Shown piece by piece: positions 1 to 8,873 of a stretch of 64,000 nucleotides of DNA. Position 1 is the stretch's first letter, and every line of letters begins with the position of its first letter. Under the pieces are notes generated by a model, which was not told the origin of the DNA, did no database searches, and saw only the letters and a list, made by a program, of their open reading frames with translations. The position numbers and the translations under genes are program-made. This stretch comes from Gimesia benthica (GTDB lineage: Bacteria > Planctomycetota > Planctomycetia > Planctomycetales > Planctomycetaceae). The DNA lies in the NCBI RefSeq assembly GCF_009720525.1, contig NZ_CP043930.1, forward strand, positions 868,001 to 932,000. The letters are read 5' to 3'.

Positions 1-7
1 AGGAGGA

Positions 8-475
8 GTGGCGGTTCTGCACCAGGTTTCCAAAGTCGAAATGAAAAAGCAGCTCAGGCAGCAGCCTATCGTACAAGACGCAGACTGGATGCCCGAAGAA
101 CCGGGCCAGCGGTTTGAAAGCCTGACCGTCTACACCAAACACGATTGTCCGCTCTGTGAAGAGGCAATCGACATCCTGGAAGACTACGCTGCCTACCTGC
201 CAGCCTGGGAAATGATCGATATCTTCAGTGATCCCGCCCTGGTGGAAAAATTTGGAACCTGTGTCCCTGTTGTGCTCATCGATGGCAAAATCCGCTTTCG
301 AGGCCGTATCAACGAAGTTCTGCTTCGGCGGATGATCGTCGCCTCTCCGGTAACCCAGGCCGTCAAAAAGAAATGCGGCTGTAACAAGCAGGGTTGTGGC
401 TGCCAGCGGAAGAATCAGGATGCCGCTGCGACGGGTGAATCATCCGGCTGTGGTGGTCAATGCCGTTGTGCATAG
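8..475 (+). CDS. Glutaredoxin-like protein with cysteine-rich C-terminal tail
   Basis: A thioredoxin-fold domain of the glutaredoxin-like DUF836 type is followed by a Cys-rich tail. Residues 38-112 hold strand VYTKHDCPLC with a CPLC redox pair (Cys47, Cys50) and the cis-proline segment TCVPVVLIDG (Pro87). Residues 121-155 carry seven cysteines in CGC, CGC, CGG and CRC clusters (Cys123, 125, 130, 132, 148, 152, 154), which looks like a metal-binding tail. The start is uncertain. GTG at 8 is only one base after AGGAGG at 1-6, the frame is open to the window edge, and ATG at 41 is an alternative, so the gene may begin outside the window. Likely a cytoplasmic thiol oxidoreductase; the substrate is unknown and the metal-binding role is inferred from the cysteines only. 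Confidence 0.7.
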   Translation: MAVLHQVSKVEMKKQLRQQPIVQDADWMPEEPGQRFESLTVYTKHDCPLCEEAIDILEDYAAYLPAWEMIDIFSDPALVEKFGTCVPVVLIDGKIRFRGRINEVLLRRMIVASPVTQAVKKKCGCNKQGCGCQRKNQDAAATGESSGCGGQCRCA

Positions 476-646
476 CGGCGGTAACGGCCTGATTCGGCTC
501 GAAAAACGGGGCAGGGGCCCTAAAATCGGACTGGCAGTTATTGTGATTCGACTTTAAATGAGATAAATTACAGAAATCAAAGTCAGCTATCTCGGGAGTA
601 ACAGGCCCGGTATTCATAAACTTTCATCACATTAGGCTTATAGACC

Positions 647-1120
647 ATGTCGTCTGAAATCTCATTGAAGAATTCAAAAATCCTCATCGCAGATGATAAT
701 CATCAGAACTGTGAACTGCTCGATGCCTACCTGCTGGATGAAGGCTACGAAACGTTCATGGCCTACGATGGGAAAGAGACGCTGGATAAAGTCGCTGAAA
801 TCGAACCCGACCTGATTCTGCTCGACATCATGATGCCCAAGCTCAGCGGTTATGAAGTCTGCGCCCAGCTCAAACAAAGCGAAGAGACCCGCGACATTCC
901 GATCCTCGTGATCACCGCGCTCAGTGAAATGGGCGACATCGAAAAATCGGTCCAGGCCGGCTGTGATGACTTTTTAACCAAGCCCGTCAACCGCATCGAA
1001 CTGACGACCCGCGTCCGTTCACTGCTCCGCGTACGTCACCTGACCAATGAACGCGATCGACTGCTGGCCTACCTGGCTGAGGTGGAAGGTTCAACCAATT
1101 CCGCTTCCAGTGATTCATAA
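647..1120 (+). CDS. Stand-alone response regulator receiver protein
   Basis: A single CheY-like receiver domain fills residues 10-130, with no output domain. The acidic pair Asp16-Asp17, the phospho-acceptor Asp60 in LLDIMMP, Thr90 in VITA and Lys112 in LTKP are all present, so the domain should be phosphorylatable. A helical tail of about 25 residues (LTNERDRLLAYLAEVEG) follows. It resembles DivK/PleD-type lone receivers that act by protein contact. No kinase gene is adjacent; the nearest histidine kinase in the window is at 42-44 kb. The partner is unknown. The upstream 170 bases hold no clear regulatory site. Confidence 0.85.
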   Translation: MSSEISLKNSKILIADDNHQNCELLDAYLLDEGYETFMAYDGKETLDKVAEIEPDLILLDIMMPKLSGYEVCAQLKQSEETRDIPILVITALSEMGDIEKSVQAGCDDFLTKPVNRIELTTRVRSLLRVRHLTNERDRLLAYLAEVEGSTNSASSDS

Positions 1121-1273
1121 CCCCTCGGTGCAGGCAACCGGGACCCGCTGCAAGTCCGCCTGTATTGATCCTATATAAATAAGCTCCACTCCCACTCTGT
1201 GGGGATGCTGGACCTCGCTGATCTTTTCGAGCGTCCCCGATATTCGTTCGATCTTTTTAATTAGAAAACTCTC

Positions 1274-2524
1274 ATGAGTGATTCTTCGCCCTCCGTCTCG
1301 GAAACGAACGGGGAAACCGACACACCACCGTTACCGCGCGTCCTGCTCAAGCCGCGCCGCGCTCTTCCGTTCTTCGGTCGACACCCCTGGGTCTTCGCCG
1401 GTGCCATCTCGCGCATCGAGGGCCATCCCCAGCCGGGAGAGGAAGTCCTGCTGCAGACCGACCGGGGTGAATTCATTGCGCGAGGCCTGTTCAACCCAAA
1501 CAGCAACATTCGCGTGCGACTCTACTCGTGGGACGCAGAGCAGCCCCTGAATGACGAACTCTGGATCGAGCGCCTCACGCAGGCCGTCGCACTCCGCGAA
1601 GAGACCGGGCTCCTGGAAGACTTCGAAACCTCCGGCTGCCGACTCGTGTTCAGTGAAGCCGACCAGCTCTCGGGACTCACCATCGACCGTTACGGTTCCT
1701 GGTTCCTGGTCCAGTTCTCCAGCCTGGCCCTCTCGCAGAAACAGGATCTGGTCATTCGCTTCCTCAAGGATCGCTTCCCCTGCAAAGGCATCTGGCTCCG
1801 CACGGAGAAGGGCATGCGCGAAGCTGAGGGCCTGGAAATTTCCGATCAGCTGCTGTTCGGCGAAACTCCGCCGCCGCACTTCTTCCTCGAAGAGAACGGC
1901 ATTCGCTACGGCATGAACATGGTGACCGGACAGAAGACCGGGTTCTATCTCGATCAGCGCGACAACCGCCTGGCAGCCGCCCGCTATCTCAAGAATCATC
2001 GCGTCCTGGAAATGCACTGCTACACCGGTGCCTTCGCGCTGAATGCCATCATTCATGGACAGGCACAATCAGTGCAGGCCTTCGACGCGTCCCAGGGGGC
2101 CATCGAACAGGCGACCGCCAACGCCGAACTGAATGGCGTCGGCAACCGGATCCGTTTTCAGTCGGGCAAAGCTTATGCTGTGCTCGAACAGTTCAAAGAG
2201 CAGGGGGAACAGTTCGATTCCGTAATCCTGGATCCCCCCAAGATGGCCAGGCACCGCAGTGGGGTCAAGCAGGCTCTCAAAGGTTACTTCAGTCTGAACC
2301 GGCTCGCCCTGGATGTGCTCAAGCCGGGTGGCATCCTGGTGACCTGCAGCTGCTCCGGACTCGTCACGCAACAGGACTTTCAGCAGATGCTGGCCTCGGT
2401 CGCACAGCAGACCGGTCGCCACATCCAGATCCTCGAACAGCGAGGCCAACCGGCCGACCATCCGGTTTCCCCCAGTTGTCTCGAGAACCATTACCTGAAA
2501 TGTTTTATCTGTCGCGTCGCCTGA
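1274..2524 (+). CDS. rlmI: RlmI-like 23S rRNA (cytosine-C5) methyltransferase
   Basis: A SAM-dependent RNA methyltransferase of the RlmI/YccW family, which methylates C5 of a 23S rRNA cytosine (C1962 in E. coli). At 416 residues it is close to the usual length. An N-terminal PUA-type RNA-binding domain (about residues 18-95) contains GRHPWVFAGAI and the segment FNPNSNIRVRLYSW. A linker domain follows, then a Rossmann methyltransferase domain with motif I LEMHCYTGAFALNA, DPPK at 320-323 and the catalytic-cysteine segment TCSCSG (Cys358, Cys360). The fold and motifs are seen directly; the exact target base is inferred from the family. A second methyltransferase gene follows 74 bases later on the same strand. 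Confidence 0.85.
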   Translation: MSDSSPSVSETNGETDTPPLPRVLLKPRRALPFFGRHPWVFAGAISRIEGHPQPGEEVLLQTDRGEFIARGLFNPNSNIRVRLYSWDAEQPLNDELWIERLTQAVALREETGLLEDFETSGCRLVFSEADQLSGLTIDRYGSWFLVQFSSLALSQKQDLVIRFLKDRFPCKGIWLRTEKGMREAEGLEISDQLLFGETPPPHFFLEENGIRYGMNMVTGQKTGFYLDQRDNRLAAARYLKNHRVLEMHCYTGAFALNAIIHGQAQSVQAFDASQGAIEQATANAELNGVGNRIRFQSGKAYAVLEQFKEQGEQFDSVILDPPKMARHRSGVKQALKGYFSLNRLALDVLKPGGILVTCSCSGLVTQQDFQQMLASVAQQTGRHIQILEQRGQPADHPVSPSCLENHYLKCFICRVA

Positions 2525-2539
2525 TGATTGACGACCGGC

Positions 2540-2573
2540 AACGGACTGCTTAAGAAAGAATTTTCCGTTTTTT
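2540..2573 (+). terminator. Weak hairpin plus T-tract after rlmI
   Basis: AACGGA (2540-2545) can pair with TCCGTT (2564-2569) and runs into a T-tract. The stem is only six pairs and the loop is long, so this is a weak candidate that may only reduce read-through into the next methyltransferase gene. Confidence 0.3.
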
Positions 2574-2598
2574 AAACCCAACCTGAAGACCAGAACCG

Positions 2599-3699
2599 AT
2601 GTCGCGACGTTCGAAAAAGAAACAACGCTCACAGAAACTGCAGCCGCCCCCCGAACAACTGCTCCTCGATTTCCTCGAGGCAGACTGGCAGCCGGCGCGG
2701 GCACTCTGTTTTCAAACCAACCTGCAGCCGTTCACAATCGAACTCCTGCAGCGTCCCGGCCTGGAAACGCAGCTCGACTGTTTCAGCTTTAACAAATCGG
2801 TCAGCACGCAGATTGCAGAACAGGTTTCGGAACTCAAGTCCGACGAGACCATCACCATCAGTGCCGGATTTCAATCCCTCTGCGACAGCGAGTTCCCGGA
2901 AAACGATTACGATGCCGTCCTGCTGCCACTCTCGCAACAGTTTTCCGATGAATACGTTCGCGATCTGACACTCTCAGCCGTCCGCAGCCTGGGGCAGGGG
3001 GGCACGCTGACCATCGCTTCGCCGCGCGACAAAGATTACGAATACCACAAGTTCCTGCAGTCGCTCTTTTCCAAAGTCACCCGCGTCGTCTCGGACGCAG
3101 GCATTGTTTACCAGGGCAAGAAACAGCAGGACGCGCCGGAGAAGAAAACATTCGAAGATGAGACAGCCATCCGCGAAGGCGAGCGACTGCTTTACGCATA
3201 CACGCTGCCCGGCGTCTTCAGTCATCGACGTCCCAACCAGAGTGCCCGTACGCTGATCAAACTGATGGAACTCACCGATGAATCCCGGATTTTGAATTAC
3301 GACTGCGGTTCAGGCATCGTTGCCTTCGCCGCTGCCGCCCGTTGTCCCCATGCCGACGTGCACGCCGTCGACACCAACGCGCGGGCCATCCTCTGTGCAG
3401 AACAGGGGATCGCGAAGAACGAACTCACCACGGTGCGTACGGAACTGATCACCGGCGAAGCAGACATCCCTGAAGAAGCCTACGACTACCTGCTCACGAA
3501 TAAATCTTATTTCACCAGCGAAGAGCAGGGGGAACAGTTTCTGCAACTCTGCCTGCGGTCGCTCAAACCGGGTGGACTCCTGCAGTTCTCTACCAAGCAG
3601 TATCAATGGTACGCCCATCGTCTGCTGGATCTCTTCACCGATGTCGCCATTGATGGGGCAGTACACCACTTCATGCTCGCCGCTCGCAAGCCGGAATAA
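2599..3699 (+). CDS. RsmC-like class I methyltransferase with altered catalytic motif
   Basis: A 366-residue protein with the two-domain layout of RsmC/RlmG guanine-N2 rRNA methyltransferases: a degenerate N-terminal methyltransferase-like half and a C-terminal half beginning with the RsmC hallmark LPGVFSHRRPNQSA. In the C-terminal half, motif I is LNYDCGSGIVAF (Asp235-Gly239) and a SAM-ribose acidic position is in HAVDTNARA. The motif IV position, NPPF/Y in active m2G enzymes, reads NKSYF (residues 301-305), so both prolines are gone. This suggests a changed reaction or lost catalysis. It opens with a basic stretch, MSRRSKKKQRSQK, compatible with RNA binding. It lies just downstream of rlmI. 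Family assignment is fairly sure; activity is doubtful. Confidence 0.7.
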   Translation: MSRRSKKKQRSQKLQPPPEQLLLDFLEADWQPARALCFQTNLQPFTIELLQRPGLETQLDCFSFNKSVSTQIAEQVSELKSDETITISAGFQSLCDSEFPENDYDAVLLPLSQQFSDEYVRDLTLSAVRSLGQGGTLTIASPRDKDYEYHKFLQSLFSKVTRVVSDAGIVYQGKKQQDAPEKKTFEDETAIREGERLLYAYTLPGVFSHRRPNQSARTLIKLMELTDESRILNYDCGSGIVAFAAAARCPHADVHAVDTNARAILCAEQGIAKNELTTVRTELITGEADIPEEAYDYLLTNKSYFTSEEQGEQFLQLCLRSLKPGGLLQFSTKQYQWYAHRLLDLFTDVAIDGAVHHFMLAARKPE

Positions 3700-3850
3700 C
3701 TACAAAGGACCTCTTTCACTTAAAACAGCTTTGATATATTTGATATAACAGACTTAAATCGAGTCATTTTCTGGCAATCACCTCAGGCTTGCTGTCATTG
3801 ATTTCCCGTTTTTGCGGATATTTTTCTGATCTTTTTCCAGGATCAACCCG

Positions 3851-3879
3851 TTGACAGCGAACTGCGAATGTGAAAATAT
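3851..3879 (+). promoter_or_regulatory. Candidate promoter for the YiiX-like gene
   Basis: A perfect TTGACA (3851-3856) lies 17 bases before AAATAT (3874-3879), a poor -10 match. It is about 90 bases upstream of the ATG at 3968, in an AT-rich spacer of 268 bases that otherwise shows nothing clear. Confidence 0.35.
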
Positions 3880-3967
3880 CGCTTTAAGTAACTGAGAAAA
3901 CCGTCTGCGACGCAATGGAGCGCTGATATAAAGCATTTCAGATTGCTCTATCCAGAAGGAGCCCGTT

Positions 3968-4696
3968 ATGTCATTATTCCTGTCAATTGCTGTCCTCGCT
4001 TCCACGCCACAGGATACTCAAAGGAATGAACAGCCAGTCGAGGCTGCAAGACCACAGATGACGATGAATTTTACGACCTTCGACCAACTGGCCGATTCAC
4101 TTTCCACACGCGTTGAGACAGGCACACTGCTGTTCAGTAAAGGGGACTGTCTCGCCGTTCGCATATTCACCCAGAGCCCATACACGCATGTCGCCATGAT
4201 TGTCATGCGAAATGGGGAACCGGTTGTCTATGACAGCATGAACGGGGCAGGAGCCCGCTGTCTGACGCTGAAAAACTACCTGAATACACAGCGTCCCGCT
4301 TCGATCCATGTCTTCCACCCACGGTCCGCTTTCACTGCAGAGATGACCGAGGAATACGAACGACTGCTCGATCAGAAACTGGGCACCCCTTATTCCATCA
4401 GGCATCACCTCACGGGCAAACGCGCGAATGGCATTCACTGTGCAGAATACGCCATGGACGCCCTCTCTGCCTGTCACCTGATGCAGGCCAAATCGCCTCC
4501 CAAGGTTTCCCCGGCTTCGCTGCTGAAGGGGATCGTCCAGGCAAAACGCTATGTGCCCGCAGTTACCTTCGAACTGGAAAAGCCACCTGCGATCGTCGAG
4601 AAGCCGCGCAACTGGTGTCACCAGATCTGGATCGACACCAAAAACTGCACCTCAGCCTGCTGTGTGAAACTGCGTGGCTGGGTTCTCTGTCAGTAA
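3968..4696 (+). CDS. YiiX/YebB-like permuted papain-fold hydrolase
   Basis: The protein matches the permuted NlpC/P60 (YiiX/YebB, C92-like) papain fold, whose members act as thiol amidases or hydrolases, often in the envelope. The permuted order is visible: a GTLLFSKGD strand, then the histidine block YTHVAMIV (His74), then the cysteine block GIHCAEYAMDAL (Cys158). Both catalytic candidates are present. A short hydrophobic N-terminus (MSLFLSIAVLAS) may be a minimal signal sequence. The C-terminus has several extra cysteines (NWC, NCTSACC, LCQ). The start is supported by AAGGAG about six bases upstream of ATG. The substrate is unknown. Confidence 0.65.
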   Translation: MSLFLSIAVLASTPQDTQRNEQPVEAARPQMTMNFTTFDQLADSLSTRVETGTLLFSKGDCLAVRIFTQSPYTHVAMIVMRNGEPVVYDSMNGAGARCLTLKNYLNTQRPASIHVFHPRSAFTAEMTEEYERLLDQKLGTPYSIRHHLTGKRANGIHCAEYAMDALSACHLMQAKSPPKVSPASLLKGIVQAKRYVPAVTFELEKPPAIVEKPRNWCHQIWIDTKNCTSACCVKLRGWVLCQ

Positions 4697-4843
4697 TCTC
4701 CGCCTGATCACAGCCAGACATCTTCGGCGAAATCTGGAAAGAAGCGGAAACACTGCTTGAAACTGCGCAACCCGTCAGCGAAAATCGGCACAAGAGACTT
4801 TTGTACCTTAGTGACCATCTTCGTTCATGAAAGCGCCGAAGCA

Positions 4844-5962
4844 ATGCAGACCCGTCTGGCTCAGTTTTTTACATACACTCGTTTGTCCGTTCTGTCCTCC
4901 ATTCTTCTGATTACGCTCTGCGTCTCAATCCAGCCGGGCAGGGCACAGCAGCCTGCAGGCGACAAACCCGAGACGGCCTTCATCGAACGCGAAGCCATCA
5001 CACTCAGACATCCGCGTGACTATTATGTTCCCCTCAACTTGAAGCCGATCCGGCAACTCTCGATCGCCTCTCCCATTGAAGGGGTCGTTCATACCGTAGA
5101 TGTGCAGCCGGGAGACAAGCCGGCATCAAAGGCAGTGCTGGTTCGCCTGGAAGCAGCCATTCCGCAGGCCGAAGTCGCCCGGGCCCAGGCCGCCCTCGAT
5201 CTCGCACGGGAAGAACAGAAAAATGCCACCGGTAAAGCAGCAGCCGTTGCCAAAGCCAGCGTGGCACTCGCGGAAGCCGAACTGAAAATCGCCAACATCC
5301 GCCTGGAACAGACCACGATCCGAGCCCCCTTCGAAGGGGAAGTCTTCCGCATTTTGGTCTCCCCCGGCACCTATGTCAGAGCAGGGCAGCCCCTGCTCGA
5401 ACTGGGGGACACCTCGCAGCTCAAAGTCGAAATCCCCCTCGCACGGGACCAGGCGCTGGTAGGCAACAAAATCAACCTGAGCGTTGAAGAACAGGCCACC
5501 CAGGGAACCGTCAACCAGGTGCTGCCCCTTGATCCCCGCTTTGAAAAACTCAGGGACCTCGCCAACTCGATCACTTCAGCCGTCGTTGTCATGGACAACA
5601 AACAGAATCAGCACAGGCCGGGGCAGGCGGTCAGCGTCAGCCTGATTCCGCGCTACCCGATCGCAGAAATTCCCACGGTCGCCGTCCAGAACAGCCCGCA
5701 GGGGGAACGCAAAATTCAGGTCATTCGTGAAAATGTGATCAGAGAGCTCACCCCCCAGATTCTGGGTCAGGTCGGCCCCGAACGCCTGTACGTTTCTGCG
5801 GCGTTCGACAAGGACGATGAGATCGTGGTGAGCAGTACCCAGCCCCTGGCCGATGGCGCCAGTCTGCAGCCGGCGACCACCGTTGGTAAATCAAGCACAT
5901 CACCCGGCACAACCCCAGGCAGCTCACCCTCAAAACCACCTGAAAAAAAGGTCAGTTTTTAA
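4844..5962 (+). CDS. HlyD/RND-type periplasmic adaptor protein
   Basis: A secreted membrane-fusion (adaptor) protein. The chosen ATG at 4844 places a typical signal peptide (LSVLSSILLITLCVS, then GRAQ) at the N-terminus; an in-frame ATG at 4757 would add 29 residues with no signal-like character. Family features are the lipoyl-like half SPIEGVVHTVDVQPGD, an Ala/Glu-rich helical hairpin (PQAEVARAQAALDLAREE to VALAEAELKIANIRL), the returning lipoyl half TTIRAPFEGEVFRILVSPG, and beta-barrel segments such as HRPGQAVSVSLIP. The C-terminus is Ser/Pro/Thr-rich. No RND or ABC pump gene is adjacent, so it is an orphan adaptor here with unknown cargo. Confidence 0.75.
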   Translation: MQTRLAQFFTYTRLSVLSSILLITLCVSIQPGRAQQPAGDKPETAFIEREAITLRHPRDYYVPLNLKPIRQLSIASPIEGVVHTVDVQPGDKPASKAVLVRLEAAIPQAEVARAQAALDLAREEQKNATGKAAAVAKASVALAEAELKIANIRLEQTTIRAPFEGEVFRILVSPGTYVRAGQPLLELGDTSQLKVEIPLARDQALVGNKINLSVEEQATQGTVNQVLPLDPRFEKLRDLANSITSAVVVMDNKQNQHRPGQAVSVSLIPRYPIAEIPTVAVQNSPQGERKIQVIRENVIRELTPQILGQVGPERLYVSAAFDKDDEIVVSSTQPLADGASLQPATTVGKSSTSPGTTPGSSPSKPPEKKVSF

Positions 5963-6154
5963 ATCATATGTTTCGTTGAGCTGACAGCCACGTTACACTA
6001 TAAAACTGCAGAGCAAAGTCCTGTCTCACAGAAATTTCGCAAAGCTCCCTTCACGTTCCCCTGAGAACTCGGGTTTTAGCACCGCACTGTCATCCGTTAC
6101 AATAATAAGTCTGGAATGATTCAGTCGGATCACTAACAAGCAAGAGGTTGCGCA

Positions 6155-7693
6155 GTGGCTGAAAAAGAAACTACTGAAACAGAAAACGATAAACTCGTTG
6201 ATGAGTATGAGCTCGTCAGCATGATCGCAGACGGCACATCGACTCAGATCTGGGAAGTGAAAGAACAGGGGGGCTCCAACACATTCGCCATGAAGCGGAT
6301 GCTCCCGGAAGCGATGAAAAAACCGGAAGTGGTCGCCACGATGAAGCTCGAAGCCAAAGTGGGCGCCGCCGTCGATCATCCCAATCTGATTCAACTTCAT
6401 AAGTTCATCAAGAACAAAAAAAACTGCTACCTGGTGATGGACTATTTCCGCGCACCGAACCTGCGGTCACAAATTTCATCCGATCGCCGCGGTGTGCAGA
6501 ACCGACTCCGCAAACTGATTGAATCTGCCGCGATGGCATTGGGCCACATGCACGAGAAGGGCTGGGTCCACAAGGATATCAAACCGGAAAACATTCTGAT
6601 CAGCAAAAGTTCGGAAGTGAAAATCGTCGACTTCGGTCTCGCCGTTCCCGTCGCCAAGGGGATCGGCAAACTGTTCGGGAAAGCCAAGTCGGTTCAGGGA
6701 ACCCGCTCGTACATCGCTCCGGAAACAATCAAGAAACAGGCACTCGGACCGGGAGCCGATATCTACAGCCTGGGCATCACCATCTTCGAAATCCTGACGG
6801 GCAAAACTCCGTTCCACGGCGAAAACCCCAAGGAAGTTCTGCTGAAGCACATTTCCGAACGTCCCGTGCCCCCCTCCAGCATCAATCCGAACGTCACGCC
6901 GGAAATGGATGAGTTCGTGCTGAAGATGCTGGCCAAGAAACCGGAAAACCGATTTCTCTCCATGGAAGAAGTCGTCTCATCCATTCGCAATCTGAAAATA
7001 TTCAAACAGGAAATTGCCGAACTGATTGAGCAGGAAAAAGCGGAAGCCGAACAGGCCGAAAAAGATTCGATGCAGGAAAAACGGCTCGACAGCCGCGCCG
7101 ATGCCAAACTCTCTCAGCTGATGAAAGATGATCCTGAGCTGGCCAAGCAGTTGATTGCCCAGCGAAACGCCAACAAGAAATCCAAGCCCAAACCGGAACC
7201 ACCGCCACAGAAAAAACCGCAACAGCAGCAGCAACCACCACAACCGATGCCTGGCGGGTATCCACCACAGTATCAGCAGCCCATGTATCCGCCTCAGCCG
7301 ATGCCTGGACAGCCGATGCCGTATCCGCCGCAGTACCAGGGGCAGCCTATGCCTCCCGGAGGCTATCCGCCACCCGGATATCCACAGCAGCCTTATCCAC
7401 CGCAACAGCAGCCCTATCCGCAGCAGCCACAGCAACCGGGACAGCAGCCACCGGGGCCGCCTCAGCAACAACAGCCTCCTCAACAACCGCCACAGCCCCC
7501 GGCGCAACAGCAACCCGCTCCCGCAGGCCAGCAACCGCCGCCACCGGCTCAAAAACCACCTCAGGCAGCTCCGCCTCAGCAGCAACCACCGGAGTCACAA
7601 CAGCCCGCTGCGAAAAAAGAGGTCGAAAAAGAGCAGAAAAGCCAAAATGATGATGATCTTCCTTTCATGGAAGAATTGCCGGATGTGATCTGA
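6155..7693 (+). CDS. Ser/Thr protein kinase with proline/glutamine-rich tail
   Basis: A Hanks-type kinase domain spans about residues 18-285: Lys47 in AMKRM, Glu66, catalytic HKD (139-141) in VHKDIKPEN with Asn146, DFG (159-161), and GTRSYIAPE. The glycine-rich loop is poor (IADGTSTQIWEV lacks the usual GxGxxG), and HRD is HKD, as in some plant-like receptor kinases. A charged coiled-coil-like stretch follows (about 285-335), then about 150 residues dominated by Pro, Gln, Gly and Tyr, and an acidic end. No transmembrane segment was seen, so it is probably cytoplasmic. The start is GTG, preceded by AAGAGG at about the right spacing. Targets are unknown; accA follows 93 bases downstream. Confidence 0.85.
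   Translation: MAEKETTETENDKLVDEYELVSMIADGTSTQIWEVKEQGGSNTFAMKRMLPEAMKKPEVVATMKLEAKVGAAVDHPNLIQLHKFIKNKKNCYLVMDYFRAPNLRSQISSDRRGVQNRLRKLIESAAMALGHMHEKGWVHKDIKPENILISKSSEVKIVDFGLAVPVAKGIGKLFGKAKSVQGTRSYIAPETIKKQALGPGADIYSLGITIFEILTGKTPFHGENPKEVLLKHISERPVPPSSINPNVTPEMDEFVLKMLAKKPENRFLSMEEVVSSIRNLKIFKQEIAELIEQEKAEAEQAEKDSMQEKRLDSRADAKLSQLMKDDPELAKQLIAQRNANKKSKPKPEPPPQKKPQQQQQPPQPMPGGYPPQYQQPMYPPQPMPGQPMPYPPQYQGQPMPPGGYPPPGYPQQPYPPQQQPYPQQPQQPGQQPPGPPQQQQPPQQPPQPPAQQQPAPAGQQPPPPAQKPPQAAPPQQQPPESQQPAAKKEVEKEQKSQNDDDLPFMEELPDVI
7190..7610 (+). repeat. Low-complexity Pro/Gln codon tract inside the kinase gene
   Basis: CAG/CAA and CCG/CCA/CCT codons are packed in short variable repeats encoding strings such as QQPYPPQQQPYPQ and YPPQYQ. 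The tract encodes the disordered C-terminal region and is a likely place for length variation by slippage. Confidence 0.8.
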
Positions 7694-7786
7694 AAATATA
7701 AAATCTTGCAAGAATCGCTTGCATCCGCCAAAATGCCTGACATGTTTAAATAATCAACTTCTATCTCTAACGTGGTCCCATAGATT

Positions 7787-8758
7787 ATGTCCGTACTTAC
7801 CCAGCTTCCATTCGAACGTCCCATCTACGAACTGGAAGAGCAGCTCAAGAAAATCGAGCAGGAACCCAATCCCACCGCCAACACCAAAGATGCCATTCGC
7901 AACATGCGCCTGGAAATCACGCGGATGAAGCGCGAGATCTTTGAGAATCTCGATGCCTGGGATACCGTCAAGGTCGCCCGTCATCCGGAGCGGCCACAGA
8001 CCCTGGATTACCTCGAACTCGTCTTCGATGAATTCGTTGAGCTGCACGGCGACAAAGCCATGGGGGACGACCGGGCCATTCTGACCGGCTTCGCCAAACT
8101 CGACGGACAGAAGGTCATGTTTGTCGGTCAGCAGAAAGGACGCACGCTGCAGGAACGCACTGAATGCTATTACGGCTGTGCTCATCCTGAAGGCTATCGC
8201 AAGGCTCTCTCCAAGATGAAGATGGCTGAGAAATTCGGCATCCCGATCATCTGTCTGATTGATACTCCGGGCGCCTATCCGGGCATCAAAGCCGAAGAGC
8301 ACGGACAGGCCTACAACATCGCCATCAACCTCCGTGAAATGGCACTGCTCAAGACCCCCATTATCTGCGTCGTGATCGGCGAAGGGGGCTCTGGCGGAGC
8401 ACTCGGCATCGGCATCGGCGACCACATCTCCGTACTGCAGTTTGCCTACTATTCGGTAATCACTCCAGAGGGCTGTGCGGGCATCTTATGGAAGAACGCG
8501 AAGTTCGCCAACGAGGCTGCCAAGGCACTCAAATTCACCAGCCAGAATCTGCTCGACCTGGGCATCATTGATGAAGTGATTCCGGAGCCGCTGGGGGGCG
8601 CACATCGCGATCATCGCCAGATGGCAACCGCACTCAAGGCGTCGCTCTCGAGCAATCTCAAGAGCCTGTCAGGCATCCCCAAAGACCAGCTGGTCGACCA
8701 GCGTTACGAGAAGTTTCGCAAGATCGGCATGTTCCACGAAGCGGGGGAACCCGTCTAA
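7787..8758 (+). CDS. accA: Acetyl-CoA carboxylase carboxyltransferase subunit alpha
   Basis: The 323-residue protein matches AccA over its full usual length. It is one half of the carboxyltransferase that moves the carboxyl group from biotin carboxyl carrier protein to acetyl-CoA, the first committed step of fatty-acid synthesis. The N-terminal helical segment FERPIYELEEQLKKIE is typical. The crotonase-like core shows PEGYRKALSKMKMAEKFG, IDTPGAYPGIKAEEHGQ and the oxyanion-type glycine motif GEGGSGGALGIG, followed by YSVITPEGCAGILW. The subunit beta gene (accD) is not in the window. A pair of large inverted repeats follows the stop codon. Confidence 0.95.
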   Translation: MSVLTQLPFERPIYELEEQLKKIEQEPNPTANTKDAIRNMRLEITRMKREIFENLDAWDTVKVARHPERPQTLDYLELVFDEFVELHGDKAMGDDRAILTGFAKLDGQKVMFVGQQKGRTLQERTECYYGCAHPEGYRKALSKMKMAEKFGIPIICLIDTPGAYPGIKAEEHGQAYNIAINLREMALLKTPIICVVIGEGGSGGALGIGIGDHISVLQFAYYSVITPEGCAGILWKNAKFANEAAKALKFTSQNLLDLGIIDEVIPEPLGGAHRDHRQMATALKASLSSNLKSLSGIPKDQLVDQRYEKFRKIGMFHEAGEPV

Positions 8759-8764
8759 CACAGC

Positions 8765-8836
8765 GGGTGCGTTTCAGGCCTTTCCATCACCTGTGAATCA
8801 CAGGGATCCAGAACCACAAACACCTGAAATGCACCC
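8765..8836 (+). terminator. Nested inverted repeat just after accA
   Basis: GGGTGCGTTTCAGG (8765-8778) pairs with CCTGAAATGCACCC (8823-8836) with one G-U wobble. The loop holds a second small stem, CCTGTG/CACAGG. It begins six bases after the accA stop. There is no T-tract, so it may be an mRNA 3'-end stabiliser rather than a classical terminator. Confidence 0.5.
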
Positions 8837-8873
8837 CACCACGAACGTCCGATAATGTCCGTTATGTTAAGTT

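Noticed and set aside
7719..7723. Short inverted repeat TGCAAG/CTTGCA after the kinase gene as terminator
   Set aside because: Only six pairs, with a five-base loop and no T-run; too weak to call.
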